From an uncultured Acetatifactor sp. (GTDB lineage: Bacteria; Bacillota; Clostridia; Lachnospirales; Lachnospiraceae): DNA of 33,062 nt. The position numbers were made by a program, and so were the translations under genes. This document shows, one piece after another, positions 7,226 to 15,858 of this stretch; the stretch's first letter is position 1, and each line of letters opens with the position of its first letter. The notes under the pieces are model-generated. The model saw only the letters and a list, made by a program, of their open reading frames with translations. It was not told the origin of the DNA and searched no databases. The DNA lies in contig CAJUFI010000034.1 in NCBI GenBank assembly GCA_910585665.1, positions 10,307 to 43,368 of the forward strand. Direction: 5' to 3'.

Positions 7226-8101
7226 ATGAACAGGGATGTGTTGAAGTATGAGGGAAAAAGGACGCTTGCCTGTGTCCTGGCTGCGCTGATGTATGCCATA
7301 GGGGTGAACCTGTTCGTGGTGCCCGCCCAGCTGTACTCGGGCGGTCTCATGGGCTTCTGCCAGGTCATCAGGACGATTTTGGCGGAATATTTTCACCTGA
7401 ATTTTGGCAGCTTTGACATTGCGGGTATCATTTACTATATCATCAATGTGCCGATCTTCATCGTGGCCTTTACGAAAATGGGCAGGAAATTCTTTGCCAA
7501 GACCCTGGTCACCGTCACGGCGATGACCCTGTTCCTGTCCGTGGTCCCCATCGTGAAAGTGGTGGAGGACACCGTGGCAGCCTGTGTGGTGGGAGGCATC
7601 ATTTCCGGGGCCGGGATCGGCATCGTGCTCCGGATGGCCTCTTCCGGCGGCGGGCTGGACGTGGTGGGCGTGCTGCTGACCAAGTGGAGGAAGGACTTCA
7701 GCGTGGGCAAGGTCTATCTGCTGATGAACCTGACGCTGTACGGGATCTGCCTTTTTCTGTCCGATGTGGAGATCGTGGTGTATTCCGTCATCTTTGCGGC
7801 GGCCCATTCCATGGCCATAGACAAGGTACATATCCAGAACATCAATGTGGAGGCGCATATCATCACCAAGTCCAGCACGGTGGACCTGGAAAAGGCAATC
7901 ATGGAGGAAATCGGCCGGGGCATCACGAAGTGGACTACTTTGGGGGCCTACACCTACGAGCAGTCCCACATGCTCTATATCACTTTGTCGAAATATGAGG
8001 TTTCCAGGCTGAAGGCCGTCATCCATAAGTATGACCCTAACGCTTTCGTGGTGATCAACGAGGGCGTCAGCATTGACGGGAATTTCCTGAAGAAACTGTG
8101 A
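7226..8101 (+). CDS. YitT-family membrane protein (DUF161 + DUF2179)
   Basis: A 291-residue integral membrane protein with about five predicted transmembrane helices in the first ~190 residues (LYSGGLMGFCQ, IIYYIINVPIFI, VTAMTLFLSVVPIV, GGIISGAGIGIVL, LTLYGICLFL). A soluble C-terminal DUF2179 domain (ITKSSTVDLEKAI to the end) follows. YitT proteins are widespread in Firmicutes and the transported substrate is not established. The start codon comes 1 bp after the thioredoxin stop, which implies cotranslation, and a strong terminator follows. The GMGL/SGGG glycine-rich segments typical of the family are present (GGLMG, SSGGGLDVVG). Confidence 0.88.
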   Translation: MNRDVLKYEGKRTLACVLAALMYAIGVNLFVVPAQLYSGGLMGFCQVIRTILAEYFHLNFGSFDIAGIIYYIINVPIFIVAFTKMGRKFFAKTLVTVTAMTLFLSVVPIVKVVEDTVAACVVGGIISGAGIGIVLRMASSGGGLDVVGVLLTKWRKDFSVGKVYLLMNLTLYGICLFLSDVEIVVYSVIFAAAHSMAIDKVHIQNINVEAHIITKSSTVDLEKAIMEEIGRGITKWTTLGAYTYEQSHMLYITLSKYEVSRLKAVIHKYDPNAFVVINEGVSIDGNFLKKL

Positions 8102-8153
8102 CTCCGCAGGGCCTGCCGGAGAGAAGGCGCCTGTGGGAAACGGTGCGGACATC

Positions 8154-8189
8154 AAAGAGCCGCGGGAGCAAATGCCGCGGCTCTTTTTT
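8154..8189. terminator. Bidirectional intrinsic terminator
   Basis: AAAGAGCCGCGG (8154-8165) and CCGCGGCTCTTT (8175-8186) form a perfect 12-bp stem with a 9-nt loop, with T-runs on both sides. It separates the convergent YitT-family and DUF1846 genes. Confidence 0.93.
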
Positions 8190-8220
8190 GATACAACGGC
8201 TTTCGGCCGGGGCCGTTTTC

Positions 8221-9696
8221 CTAATAGTTCTTCCGGGTGGTCTGGATGGGCTCGCTGGTGAGGTCTACGCCCAGCTTCTTGTAGATTTTGATGTCCACCT
8301 CGGAGAGCATCACGGAGGTATGCGCCTGACAGCCGTTGAGCCGGGGCAGCTGTTCCAGGGAGCGCCTGGCGTTGTCATCGCTGCAGGCGGCCAGGGACAG
8401 GGCGATCAGGACCTCATCCGTGTGCAGGCGGGGATTTTTGCCGCCCAGATAACGGACCTTCAGATCCTGGATAGGCTCGATGGCCTCCGGTTTGATCAGT
8501 TTCGTGTCATGTTCCACTCCCGCCAGGTATTTCAGGGCATTCAGGAGCAGCGCGGCGGAAGCTCCCAGGAAGTCGGAGGTCTTGGAGGTGATGATCTGGC
8601 CGTCCGGCAGTTCGATGGCGGCAGTGGGGACGCCCAGGGCCTCGGCCCGCTCCCTGGCGGCTACAGTCACTTTTCTGTCGGCCGTGGCAATCTTCGCCTG
8701 CTTCATCAACAGCTCGATTTTATAGACTTCCGTCTCGGGGGCCGCGTCCCGCACCACTTTGTTCAGGGTGGTGTAATAGCGGCGGATGATCTCCATCCTG
8801 GAGGCTTCGCAGCAGGCCTCGTCATCGATGATGCAGTTCCCGGCCATGTTGACGCCCATGTCGGTGGGCGATTTATAGGGATTGCTTCCGTAGATGCCCT
8901 CAAAGATGGCGTTCAGCACCGGGAAGATCTCAATGTCCCGGTTGTAGTTCACCGCGGTCTCGCCGTAGGCTTCCAGGTGGAAGGGGTCGATCATGTTCAC
9001 ATCGTTCAAGTCCGCGGTGGCCGCCTCGTAAGCCAGGTTGATGGGATGCTTCAGCGGTATGTTCCAGATGGGGAAGGTCTCGAACTTGGCGTATCCCGCT
9101 TTGACGCCCCGGAGGTTCTCATGGTAGAGCTGGGAGAGGCAGGTGGCCATCTTGCCGCTGCCGGGCCCCGGGGCCGTGACGACCACCAGGGGCCTGGAGG
9201 TCTCGATGTAGTCGTTCTTCCCATAGCCTTCTTCGCTGACGATCAGGGGGACGTTGGAGGGGTAGCCTTCGATGGTATAGTGGAGGTACACTTTGATGTC
9301 CTGCTTCTCCAGCTTGGCCTTGAACTGTTCCGCGCTGTGCTGGCCCTGGTAATGGGTGATGACCACGCTGCCCACGTACAGGCCCCTGCCCTGGAATTCG
9401 TCCCGCAGCCGCAGGACATCCACGTCGTAGGTGATTCCCAGGTCGCCGCGGATCTTGTTCTTCTCTATGTCGGCGGCGCTGATGACGATGACTATCTCTG
9501 CGTAGTCGGAAAGCTGCATCAGCATGGCGAGCTTCGCGTCGGGCCGGAAACCGGGCAGCACCCGGGACGCGTGGTAATCATCGAACAGCTTGCCGCCGAA
9601 TTCCAGATAGAGCTTGTCCCCGAATTCGGCGATGCGCCCCTTGATGTGCTCCGACTGCATTTTCAGATATTTTTCATTGTCAAAACCGATTTTCAT
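8221..9696 (-). CDS. DUF1846 (UPF0371) family protein
   Basis: A 491-residue cytoplasmic protein that matches the DUF1846/UPF0371 family in length and in the conserved start (KIGFDNEKYLKMQSEHI). A glycine-rich APGPGSGKMATCLSQLYH segment near residue 165 looks like a nucleotide- or phosphate-binding loop. Further conserved stretches are NDVNMIDPFH, SPTDMGVNMAGN and LGGKNPRLHTDEVL. The biochemical role of the family is not known to me. The start has AGGAGG 13 nt upstream. It is monocistronic: a terminator follows the stop, and the 5' side faces the divergent ftsH promoter. Confidence 0.9.
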   Translation of the reverse strand: MKIGFDNEKYLKMQSEHIKGRIAEFGDKLYLEFGGKLFDDYHASRVLPGFRPDAKLAMLMQLSDYAEIVIVISAADIEKNKIRGDLGITYDVDVLRLRDEFQGRGLYVGSVVITHYQGQHSAEQFKAKLEKQDIKVYLHYTIEGYPSNVPLIVSEEGYGKNDYIETSRPLVVVTAPGPGSGKMATCLSQLYHENLRGVKAGYAKFETFPIWNIPLKHPINLAYEAATADLNDVNMIDPFHLEAYGETAVNYNRDIEIFPVLNAIFEGIYGSNPYKSPTDMGVNMAGNCIIDDEACCEASRMEIIRRYYTTLNKVVRDAAPETEVYKIELLMKQAKIATADRKVTVAARERAEALGVPTAAIELPDGQIITSKTSDFLGASAALLLNALKYLAGVEHDTKLIKPEAIEPIQDLKVRYLGGKNPRLHTDEVLIALSLAACSDDNARRSLEQLPRLNGCQAHTSVMLSEVDIKIYKKLGVDLTSEPIQTTRKNY

Positions 9697-9836
9697 GGTC
9701 TGCTCCGCGCCTCCTGTCTCATTTTGAAAAATACTTTTCTATTTTACCACAGATTGGGAAGCTTTGGAATGGGGAATTTGAGAAAAAAAGTTTAGAAATC
9801 TTTAAGAGTTAAATCGTTTTTTTCACATTTCTGCTA

Positions 9837-9865
9837 TTGATTTATCATTTGGTTGTCTCTATAAT
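9837..9865 (+). promoter_or_regulatory. Sigma-A-type promoter for ftsH
   Basis: TTGATT (9837-9842), 17-bp spacer, perfect TATAAT (9860-9865), about 115 bp before the ftsH ATG. The 285-bp DUF1846-ftsH gap is otherwise AT-rich and holds no other feature I can support. Confidence 0.8.
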
Positions 9866-9981
9866 GAATACGACAATCAATGCGACCCAATGCAAAAAAA
9901 CGTATATCACCCGCCGGGAGAGCGGCGGGAAGGGGTCGGAGACACATACGACTGAGTGACAAGGACAGAAACGGAGCTGCT

Positions 9982-12237
9982 ATGGACAATCAAACGAACC
10001 AATATGACAATGGCGGAGGGTACAACAACGGCGGGCGCGGCAACACGCCGGGCGGCAATGGCGGCAATGGCAACGGGAACCAGCCCCCCAAGCGGCCGAA
10101 CATCATGATGATCTTGCTGGCAGCGCTGAGCACGGTGCTGCTGGTCTTCATGCTCTGGAATCTGCTGTTCGGCTCCTCCGGGAATAACCAGGAGGTCAGC
10201 TATACGAAGTTCCTGGAGCATCTGAACGGGGATGAAGTGGAGGCCGTGGAGGTGCAGAGCACCGGACAGGTGCTGTTCACCCTGAAAAAAGATGCGGAGG
10301 CCCCCAGGGAGAATCCGGCCATGCCGGGCTATCCTTTTTACGGCAATGTCAACCCCACCTACTCCACCATCATCATGGAGGACCTGGACACCCTCACTTC
10401 CCGCCTGGAGGCTCACGGCGTGGACGGAACCCGCGTGCTCAGCGACAATTCGGGGCGCATTCTGGACATTCTGCTGTACGTGGTGCTGCCCGTGCTGCTG
10501 ATGTGGATTCTGCTGGGGGTAGTGTTCAAGAAGATGGGCGGCGCAGGCGGCCCTATGGGCGTGGGCAAGAGCAACGCCAAGGTCTACGTGCAGAAGGAGA
10601 CGGGGGTCACCTTCAAGGATGTGGCAGGCGAGGACGAGGCCAAGGAGTCCCTGGTGGAAGTGGTGGACTTCCTCCACAATCCCGGGAAGTATTCCAAAAT
10701 CGGCGCGAGGCTGCCCAAGGGCGCGCTGCTGGTGGGCCCTCCTGGAACGGGCAAGACGCTGCTGGCCAAGGCCGTGGCGGGGGAGGCCCATGTACCGTTC
10801 TTCTCCCTGACGGGCTCCGATTTCATCGAGCTGTACGTGGGCGTGGGCGCAAGCCGCGTGAGGGATCTGTTCAAGGAGGCGACCAAGAATGCCCCCTGTA
10901 TCATATTCATAGACGAGATCGATGCCATCGGGCGCAGCCGTGACTCCAAATACGGCGGCGGCAACGAGGAGCGGGAGCAGACCCTGAACCAGCTGCTCTC
11001 CGAGATGGACGGTTTCGACAGCTCCAAGGGCATTTTGATATTAGGCGCGACTAACCGCCCGGAGATCCTGGACAAGGCCCTGCTGCGCCCCGGGCGCTTC
11101 GACAGGCGCATCATCGTGGATAAGCCGGACTTAAAAGGCCGCGTGGAGATATTGAAGGTTCACGCCAAGGACGTGAAGATGGACGAGACCGTGGATCTGG
11201 ATGCCATCGCCTTGGCCACCAGCGGCGCGGTGGGCTCCGACCTGGCCAATATGATCAATGAGGCGGCTATCAACGCCGTGAAGGAACGCAGGGACTATGT
11301 CTGCCAGAAGGATCTGTTCGACGCGGTGGAGGTGGTGCTGGTAGGCAAGGAGAAGAAGGACCGCATCATGAGCAAGGAGGAGCGCAAGATCGTCTCCTAC
11401 CATGAGGTGGGCCATGCCCTGATCAGCGCCCTGCAGAAGAACTCCGAGCCGGTGCAGAAGATTACCATCGTGCCCCGCACCATGGGGGCCCTGGGGTATG
11501 TCATGCATGTGCCGGAGGAGGAGAAGTACCTGAACACCGAGGCGGAGCTGCGGGATATGCTGGTGGGCCTGGTGGGAGGCCGCGCGGCGGAGGAAGTGGT
11601 CTTTGACACCGTCACCACCGGGGCTGCCAATGATATCGAAAAAGCGACGGATATTGCACGGAATATGGTCACGCGCTATGGCATGAGCAAGCGCTTCGGC
11701 CTGGTGGGGCTGGCCACGGTGGAGAGCCAGTACCTGGAGGGGAGGACGGCGCTGAACTGCAGCGACACCACGGCTGCGCAGATAGACGAGGAAGTGGTGG
11801 AGATTCTGAAAGAGAGCTATGACAAGGCCCTGGGGCTGCTTCGGGAGAACAGGGAGGTCATGGACAAACTGGCGGAATTCCTGATAGAGAAGGAGACCAT
11901 CACCGGCAAGGAGTTCATGGAGATCTTCCGCAGGGAGAAAGGGCTGCCTGAGCCGGAGGAAAACGCAAAGGAGCAGCAGAAAGCAGGGGCACCTGCAGAG
12001 GCCGGGGACAAGGCGGCGGGAGCAGGTTCGGAAGAGGCTCAGATCCCAAAGCCGGCGGAAAGGCCGGCGGATGCGCCGGAGAGTGAGGAGGCAGCTGCTG
12101 AGAAAGCGGAGATGGCAGAGCCGGGGCCCTCGGACCGCCAGGCGGAAGACAGGGAGCGGCAAGCCGGAGAAAGCCAGGAAGCTGCCCAGGAGAAAGAACA
12201 TGTGGAAGGAAGGTTTTCGAAAGGAAGAATAGATTAA
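9982..12237 (+). CDS. ftsH: ATP-dependent zinc metalloprotease FtsH
   Basis: A membrane-anchored AAA+ protease that unfolds and degrades membrane and regulatory proteins. Two transmembrane helices (about 41-63 and 162-181) flank a short extracytoplasmic domain. The AAA domain has Walker A GPPGTGKT (252-259), Walker B IIFIDEID (307-314) and an arginine-finger region (RPGRFDRR). The zinc site is HEVGH (474-478). The reading frame is open back to 9880, but the ATG at 9982 has GGAG five bases upstream and gives a normal N-terminus; the protein is then 751 residues. Residues 5-40 are rich in Gly, Asn and Gln. The last ~100 residues form an acidic, low-complexity Glu/Ala/Gln/Pro tail, longer than usual. 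It ends at a hairpin facing the TIR operon. Confidence 0.96.
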   Translation: MDNQTNQYDNGGGYNNGGRGNTPGGNGGNGNGNQPPKRPNIMMILLAALSTVLLVFMLWNLLFGSSGNNQEVSYTKFLEHLNGDEVEAVEVQSTGQVLFTLKKDAEAPRENPAMPGYPFYGNVNPTYSTIIMEDLDTLTSRLEAHGVDGTRVLSDNSGRILDILLYVVLPVLLMWILLGVVFKKMGGAGGPMGVGKSNAKVYVQKETGVTFKDVAGEDEAKESLVEVVDFLHNPGKYSKIGARLPKGALLVGPPGTGKTLLAKAVAGEAHVPFFSLTGSDFIELYVGVGASRVRDLFKEATKNAPCIIFIDEIDAIGRSRDSKYGGGNEEREQTLNQLLSEMDGFDSSKGILILGATNRPEILDKALLRPGRFDRRIIVDKPDLKGRVEILKVHAKDVKMDETVDLDAIALATSGAVGSDLANMINEAAINAVKERRDYVCQKDLFDAVEVVLVGKEKKDRIMSKEERKIVSYHEVGHALISALQKNSEPVQKITIVPRTMGALGYVMHVPEEEKYLNTEAELRDMLVGLVGGRAAEEVVFDTVTTGAANDIEKATDIARNMVTRYGMSKRFGLVGLATVESQYLEGRTALNCSDTTAAQIDEEVVEILKESYDKALGLLRENREVMDKLAEFLIEKETITGKEFMEIFRREKGLPEPEENAKEQQKAGAPAEAGDKAAGAGSEEAQIPKPAERPADAPESEEAAAEKAEMAEPGPSDRQAEDRERQAGESQEAAQEKEHVEGRFSKGRID

Positions 12238-12257
12238 ATTCTTTCGTTCATTAAGTT

Positions 12258-12306
12258 CCTGTATCCAGCCTGCATATGTACTTGTAAGAAGCATGCTGGA
12301 TACAGG
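12258..12306. other. Long hairpin between ftsH and the TIR operon
   Basis: CCTGTATCCAGC (12258-12269) and GCTGGATACAGG (12295-12306) form a perfect 12-bp stem. A 1x1 mismatch, a 3-bp TGC/GCA helix and a 17-nt loop (12274-12290) containing ATGTACTT follow. It lies between convergent genes and could act as a terminator, but there is no T-run. Stem-mismatch-3 bp-17-nt loop is the same internal geometry as the proS leader units. Confidence 0.7.
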
Positions 12307-12334
12307 AGGTGTCTCGGTAGGATGGCTGTCCGGG

Positions 12335-13843
12335 CTAATTGCCAATGAGGCTCTGATAGCGATTCACGTCAATTAGCGTTATAAGGACTCCCTCCTCAAC
12401 TCGGGTTGCAGAGATTGTGATTGGAATCGGCGTGTTATTTCTATCCTGATACCCCGCAATCCGCCATGCGACGCTGCCGTCCTCCGCCACAGCGGATCTC
12501 GCGTTTTCCCCATAAAGAACGTCCAAATCTGCAACAACCTGTTCGAAGGAGCCTTTTAACAGAGGGTATTGCATCAGGATAAGCTGATCGTCTGCATAGC
12601 CGAGCGCCAGCCGACCTGCCGGATGTATGCCGACATTCCATTTTCCTTCATAATACTGGTACGGATAGCCTAAGGCGTCCACGCCGCTTTCTTTCAGCTT
12701 AAGGGGAGAGATTTCTGTGGCTTCGGCTTCCAGAGCCTCCTCAGGGGACATGCCCCAGGAAAAGCTGCGCATATCGAGATAGAAATTGTAGGAAACGGAA
12801 ATCAGCACTACATCCGATTTCGCGTCCAGGCATGGAAAATAGTCGAAAGAGACATCGTTGTCCAGATTCCAGCCATAAAAAGAAGGATTTTCAAAGGAAG
12901 GATACGCGCTGTCTGGCTTACCGTATTTGTCGCTCAGTGTCTTGAGAAATGCTGAGCGGTCCGGATCCTGAGACGCATCTAACTGGTAATAGAGCATGCA
13001 TAGTCCCTCTGCATCAAAGGATACATCCAGAAGCTGGACTTCTTTTCCGTTGAACTGTTCCACGCTGACGGAACCCTCTGCCGCTCCCGCATAATTTCTG
13101 CCGGAAGGTATATATTCCATGATTGGAATTCCCTCATCGGAATAGTATGTACTCTTCGCTCTGGCACCGGCGGCAATCATGATTTCCCGCACATCTTCCG
13201 GCGACATTCCGAAGGACAGCCCGCTTAAGTCAGCCGGATCCAGGGCAAGAGCAAGGGCTTCTTGCTGTTCCTTTCCCATGCCTCTGCCATTGAATCGAAA
13301 AAAGACAAGTGCAGTCAGAAGGACACAGACGACTGCGGCGGCTCCAGCGAGGAACGGCAGTTTTCTGCGTATCCCGGAGGCGGCCGGGGAGCTTGCGCCG
13401 GAGGGCATGCAGCGGCTGATTTCTTTGGCCTGGAAAAGCTGCCTGTAAAAAGATTCCTCCTGCCTATAGGCGTATTTACGGACGGCCTGCAGACGGTTGG
13501 CGCGCATGTGAATCCCGTCCGGTATTGTAACATTGTTCAGATAGACCAACAAGCACTCCTTCTTCCTGTCCCGGGCAAAGCTGAGCTCATCCAGGCAGTT
13601 AGCGGACGCCAGATATTCCGGCGAGAGAAAGGCGATAAAGTAATCACAGCCAATCAACTGCTGCGCAATATGTTCCGCCCATTCCGTGCCAGGATCGATT
13701 CCTTCGTCATACCATATCCGGCAGCCTTCCGCCTGCATCCGTCCGATAATCGTGAGAACCTCTGCCTTATTCCGGTGCGCATAACTGATGAAAGCGTAGG
13801 GTTCGTCTCCACGGTATGGCTGTATATTTGAATCTGTCATCAT
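12335..13843 (-). CDS. Membrane TIR-domain protein with duplicated ectodomain (second of pair)
   Basis: A 502-residue three-part protein. Residues ~14-140 are a TIR domain (AFISYAHRNKAEV; WYDEGIDPGTEW; FLSPEYLASANCLDEL), with Glu87 at the position of the catalytic glutamate of NAD-cleaving TIRs. A basic linker and one transmembrane helix (about 163-184) follow. The rest should lie outside the membrane and has two related segments, GLSFGMSPEDVREIM and SFSWGMSPEEALEAE; the GMSxEEV pattern recalls BamE/SmpA-like folds (inference). The SD AGGAGG precedes MMTDS. It starts 38 bp after the paralogous gene at 13882-15492, clearly the same operon. The N-terminus has no signal peptide, so the TIR domain should be cytoplasmic. 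A signalling or defence role is plausible but unproven. Confidence 0.85.
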   Translation of the reverse strand: MMTDSNIQPYRGDEPYAFISYAHRNKAEVLTIIGRMQAEGCRIWYDEGIDPGTEWAEHIAQQLIGCDYFIAFLSPEYLASANCLDELSFARDRKKECLLVYLNNVTIPDGIHMRANRLQAVRKYAYRQEESFYRQLFQAKEISRCMPSGASSPAASGIRRKLPFLAGAAAVVCVLLTALVFFRFNGRGMGKEQQEALALALDPADLSGLSFGMSPEDVREIMIAAGARAKSTYYSDEGIPIMEYIPSGRNYAGAAEGSVSVEQFNGKEVQLLDVSFDAEGLCMLYYQLDASQDPDRSAFLKTLSDKYGKPDSAYPSFENPSFYGWNLDNDVSFDYFPCLDAKSDVVLISVSYNFYLDMRSFSWGMSPEEALEAEATEISPLKLKESGVDALGYPYQYYEGKWNVGIHPAGRLALGYADDQLILMQYPLLKGSFEQVVADLDVLYGENARSAVAEDGSVAWRIAGYQDRNNTPIPITISATRVEEGVLITLIDVNRYQSLIGN

Positions 13844-13881
13844 GATTTCTCCTCCTTCAGCCAGACAGATGAGTATGTGGA

Positions 13882-15492
13882 CTATTGCCCGCTGAGAGAT
13901 TGATAGCGCTCTAGGTCCATCAGTGCGATTATCACTCCTTCTGTTGAACTGGACGCTGTAATTATTATGGGAATTTCGGCAGAGGAGTCCGACTGCGCCA
14001 TCATGATTCGCCAGCCAATTTCGCTGCCGTCCTCGTTCGCCTCTATCCCTTTTTCATAAAGTGCCGTCAGATCCGCAACGACAGAGTCAAAGGAAGCGCC
14101 TGCCAGGAGATACTTCATCGCGACGAGCTGGTCAGCAGCATAAATGAGCAGTGCATGATTGACAGGATTGCCGTGAACCTCCCATTCGCCCTCATAATGG
14201 CATAGGAAAAAAGATTCCTCGGGCTCGCTTTTGGCCAGGGTAAGGGGGTCGCTGCGGCCGGCTTCGGCCTCCTGGGCCTCTGCGGGGGACATGCCCCAGG
14301 TGAAATCCCGCATATCAAGGTAGGGAGCAGAAGGAATGGAAATCAATATGTTATCGCCCTCTTCTTCGTAAAAATATGCGAGAGTGACGTCGCTCTCCAA
14401 ATCCCACTGGTCAAGGTCTGTATACGCTCCGATTGGTTTGCCATACTTGTCTTTCAGCTTTTGAATGGTCTCGTTGCGCTGATTGGCGGCCAGCTTGTAG
14501 TAGAACAAGGAATACAGCCCATCTGAATCAAAGCTGGCAAGCAGAGAATCGAACGCACTTCCATTGAATTCCGCTGTGCCGGGGTCATAATCCATCACCA
14601 GGATTCCTGTATCGTCATAAAATGCATCTGTTTCCGTGGCGCCTGAGGCAGCCATGATTTCCCGCACCTCACTCGGCGACATTCCGAAAGACAGCCCGCA
14701 GAGGTCAGCCGGATCTAGAATCAGCGTGAGCGCCGCCGGATATGCTGTGGTATCCGGCGGCGCTTCGCCATTCGTCTTGCTGAGGTCAGCCGAGCCTAGG
14801 CCCAGTGCTTCCTTATCTGTCCCGCTGTCGGAAAACAGAAATGGAATCAGCACAGCCAGAAGGATACAGACAGCCATGGGTACAAGGAGCAGCAGCTTCC
14901 GGCGCTTTTCGGGCGCTGACCCCAAGTGCGCGGCAGAAGATGGTCTTTCCTCGGTATCATGTCCTTTCTGGCCGTCTGGCGTCTTTTTTCCCGATTCCGG
15001 AAGGGAATCCGGCACATGGAGGGGAGCGCATCCCGGCTGGGGGGCAGAGGATGCCATGCAGCTGCTGAGTCCTTTCGCCTGGAAGAGGCGTTCGTAGAAT
15101 TCCTCCTGCCCGTAGACGTATTTATGGATAGCCTGCAGGCGGTTGATGCGCATGCTGAGCCCGGCCGGCAGCGTAACATTGCTCAGATAAACCAACAGGC
15201 GGTTCTTCTCCTTGTCCCGAGCATAGTTGAGCTCATCCAGACAGTTGGCGGACGCCAGGTATTCCGGCGAGATAAACGCGATAAAATAGCCGCAGTCAGC
15301 CAGCCGTTCCGCAATATGCTCTGCCCATTCCATGCTTGAATCGGTTCTTTTGTTGTACCATATCCGGTAGCCCTCCGCCTGCATCCGTCCGATGATTTCG
15401 AGAACCTCATCCTTGTCCTGGTGCGCATAGCTGATGAAAATGAAAGATTCCCTATCGTCATCCGGCTGTGCGTTTAACCCCTCCGGTGTCAT
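13882..15492 (-). CDS. Membrane TIR-domain protein with duplicated ectodomain (first of pair)
   Basis: A 536-residue paralogue of the downstream protein with the same layout. It has TIR (about 16-150; FIFISYAHQDKDEV, FISPEYLASANCLDEL, Glu87), a longer polar linker, one transmembrane helix (near residues 206-228, KLLLLVPMAVCILLAVLIPF) and an ectodomain with two GMSP segments. The ectodomains align end to end, down to the shared C-terminus (RYQSL). The TIR loop after strand B differs: WYNKRTDSSMEW here against WYDEGIDPGTEW in the partner. The frame is open to 15570, but the ATG at 15492 has AGGAGG seven bases upstream, so I use it. The leader element at 15511-15567 lies just before this SD. I see no convincing promoter on this strand. 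Confidence 0.85.
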   Translation of the reverse strand: MTPEGLNAQPDDDRESFIFISYAHQDKDEVLEIIGRMQAEGYRIWYNKRTDSSMEWAEHIAERLADCGYFIAFISPEYLASANCLDELNYARDKEKNRLLVYLSNVTLPAGLSMRINRLQAIHKYVYGQEEFYERLFQAKGLSSCMASSAPQPGCAPLHVPDSLPESGKKTPDGQKGHDTEERPSSAAHLGSAPEKRRKLLLLVPMAVCILLAVLIPFLFSDSGTDKEALGLGSADLSKTNGEAPPDTTAYPAALTLILDPADLCGLSFGMSPSEVREIMAASGATETDAFYDDTGILVMDYDPGTAEFNGSAFDSLLASFDSDGLYSLFYYKLAANQRNETIQKLKDKYGKPIGAYTDLDQWDLESDVTLAYFYEEEGDNILISIPSAPYLDMRDFTWGMSPAEAQEAEAGRSDPLTLAKSEPEESFFLCHYEGEWEVHGNPVNHALLIYAADQLVAMKYLLAGASFDSVVADLTALYEKGIEANEDGSEIGWRIMMAQSDSSAEIPIIITASSSTEGVIIALMDLERYQSLSGQ

Positions 15493-15510
15493 TGCGCTTC
15501 CTCCTGAATT

Positions 15511-15567
15511 CCAGTTCCGCATCTGCTCCGCCCAGCACTTTAGTATGGGGGGAGCAGACGCTGTTTT
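15511..15567 (-). promoter_or_regulatory. Structured leader element before the TIR operon
   Basis: Read on the minus strand it begins GAAAACAGCGTCTGCTCC and ends GGAGCAGATGCGGAACTGG. The 11-bp outer stem (15561-15551 with 15529-15519, one G-U) continues into a CCCCA/TGGGC inner helix and an 11-nt loop. The flanks match the proS units (GAAACAGC...AGATGCGGAACTGGAA) although the inner arms differ. The SD AGGAGG (15505-15500) lies 13 nt after the stem. Same family as 1-223 and 23821-23917. Confidence 0.8.
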
Positions 15568-15823
15568 CAATTAGCTATTGACATTTCTTAGCTGGACTTT
15601 TGTCATGCAATATGGTCAGTGTATCGCATTGCCTCTGCCCGTAGGAGCATGGCTCCTCTCTTTGTGGGATGTTTTTTAAAAGCCGGAAGCCTGCGCCGTA
15701 TGGTCGTGCAGAATGCAGATGAGTGTTCCATTCATTCCGGTTATTGCAGAGTCATTTTAACATATTTTCATATGTTCTGCAAGCCGTTTACAAGCATGGC
15801 GATATTAACGGCATATCTGCGTC

Positions 15824-15852
15824 TTGTGCAACGGTGGTTCATACGGTATAAT
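15824..15852 (+). promoter_or_regulatory. Sigma-A-type promoter for amidase-uvrC
   Basis: TTGTGC (15824-15829), 17-bp spacer, TATAAT (15847-15852). Predicted transcription start is near 15859, giving a leader of about 130 nt before the amidase. The rest of the 499-bp TIR-amidase gap (15568-15823) holds only a short AGGAGC/GCTCCT hairpin at 15642-15656 and no gene I can support. Confidence 0.75.
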
Positions 15853-15858
15853 ATAGCT

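Noticed and set aside
8098..9795. 565-residue open frame on the plus strand opposite the DUF1846 gene
   Set aside because: It mirrors a well-conserved minus-strand protein; its translation is a low-complexity Val/Gly/His/Asp-rich shadow with no family motif and no SD.
9880..9981. Upstream start for ftsH at 9880
   Set aside because: It adds 34 basic residues with no SD; the ATG at 9982 has GGAG at the right distance.
11940..12234. Low-complexity FtsH tail as a frameshift artefact
   Set aside because: The frame stays open with consistent codon use and acidic Glu/Ala-rich tails are known in Firmicute FtsH; only its length is notable.
11131..12345. 404-residue minus-strand frame opposite ftsH
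   Set aside because: Antisense shadow of the ftsH 3' half in a high-GC region; no RBS and no recognisable domain.
15642..15656. AGGAGC/GCTCCT hairpin in the TIR-amidase gap as a terminator
   Set aside because: Only a 6-bp stem with a 3-nt loop and a mixed CTCTTT tail, and no gene ends there on either strand.
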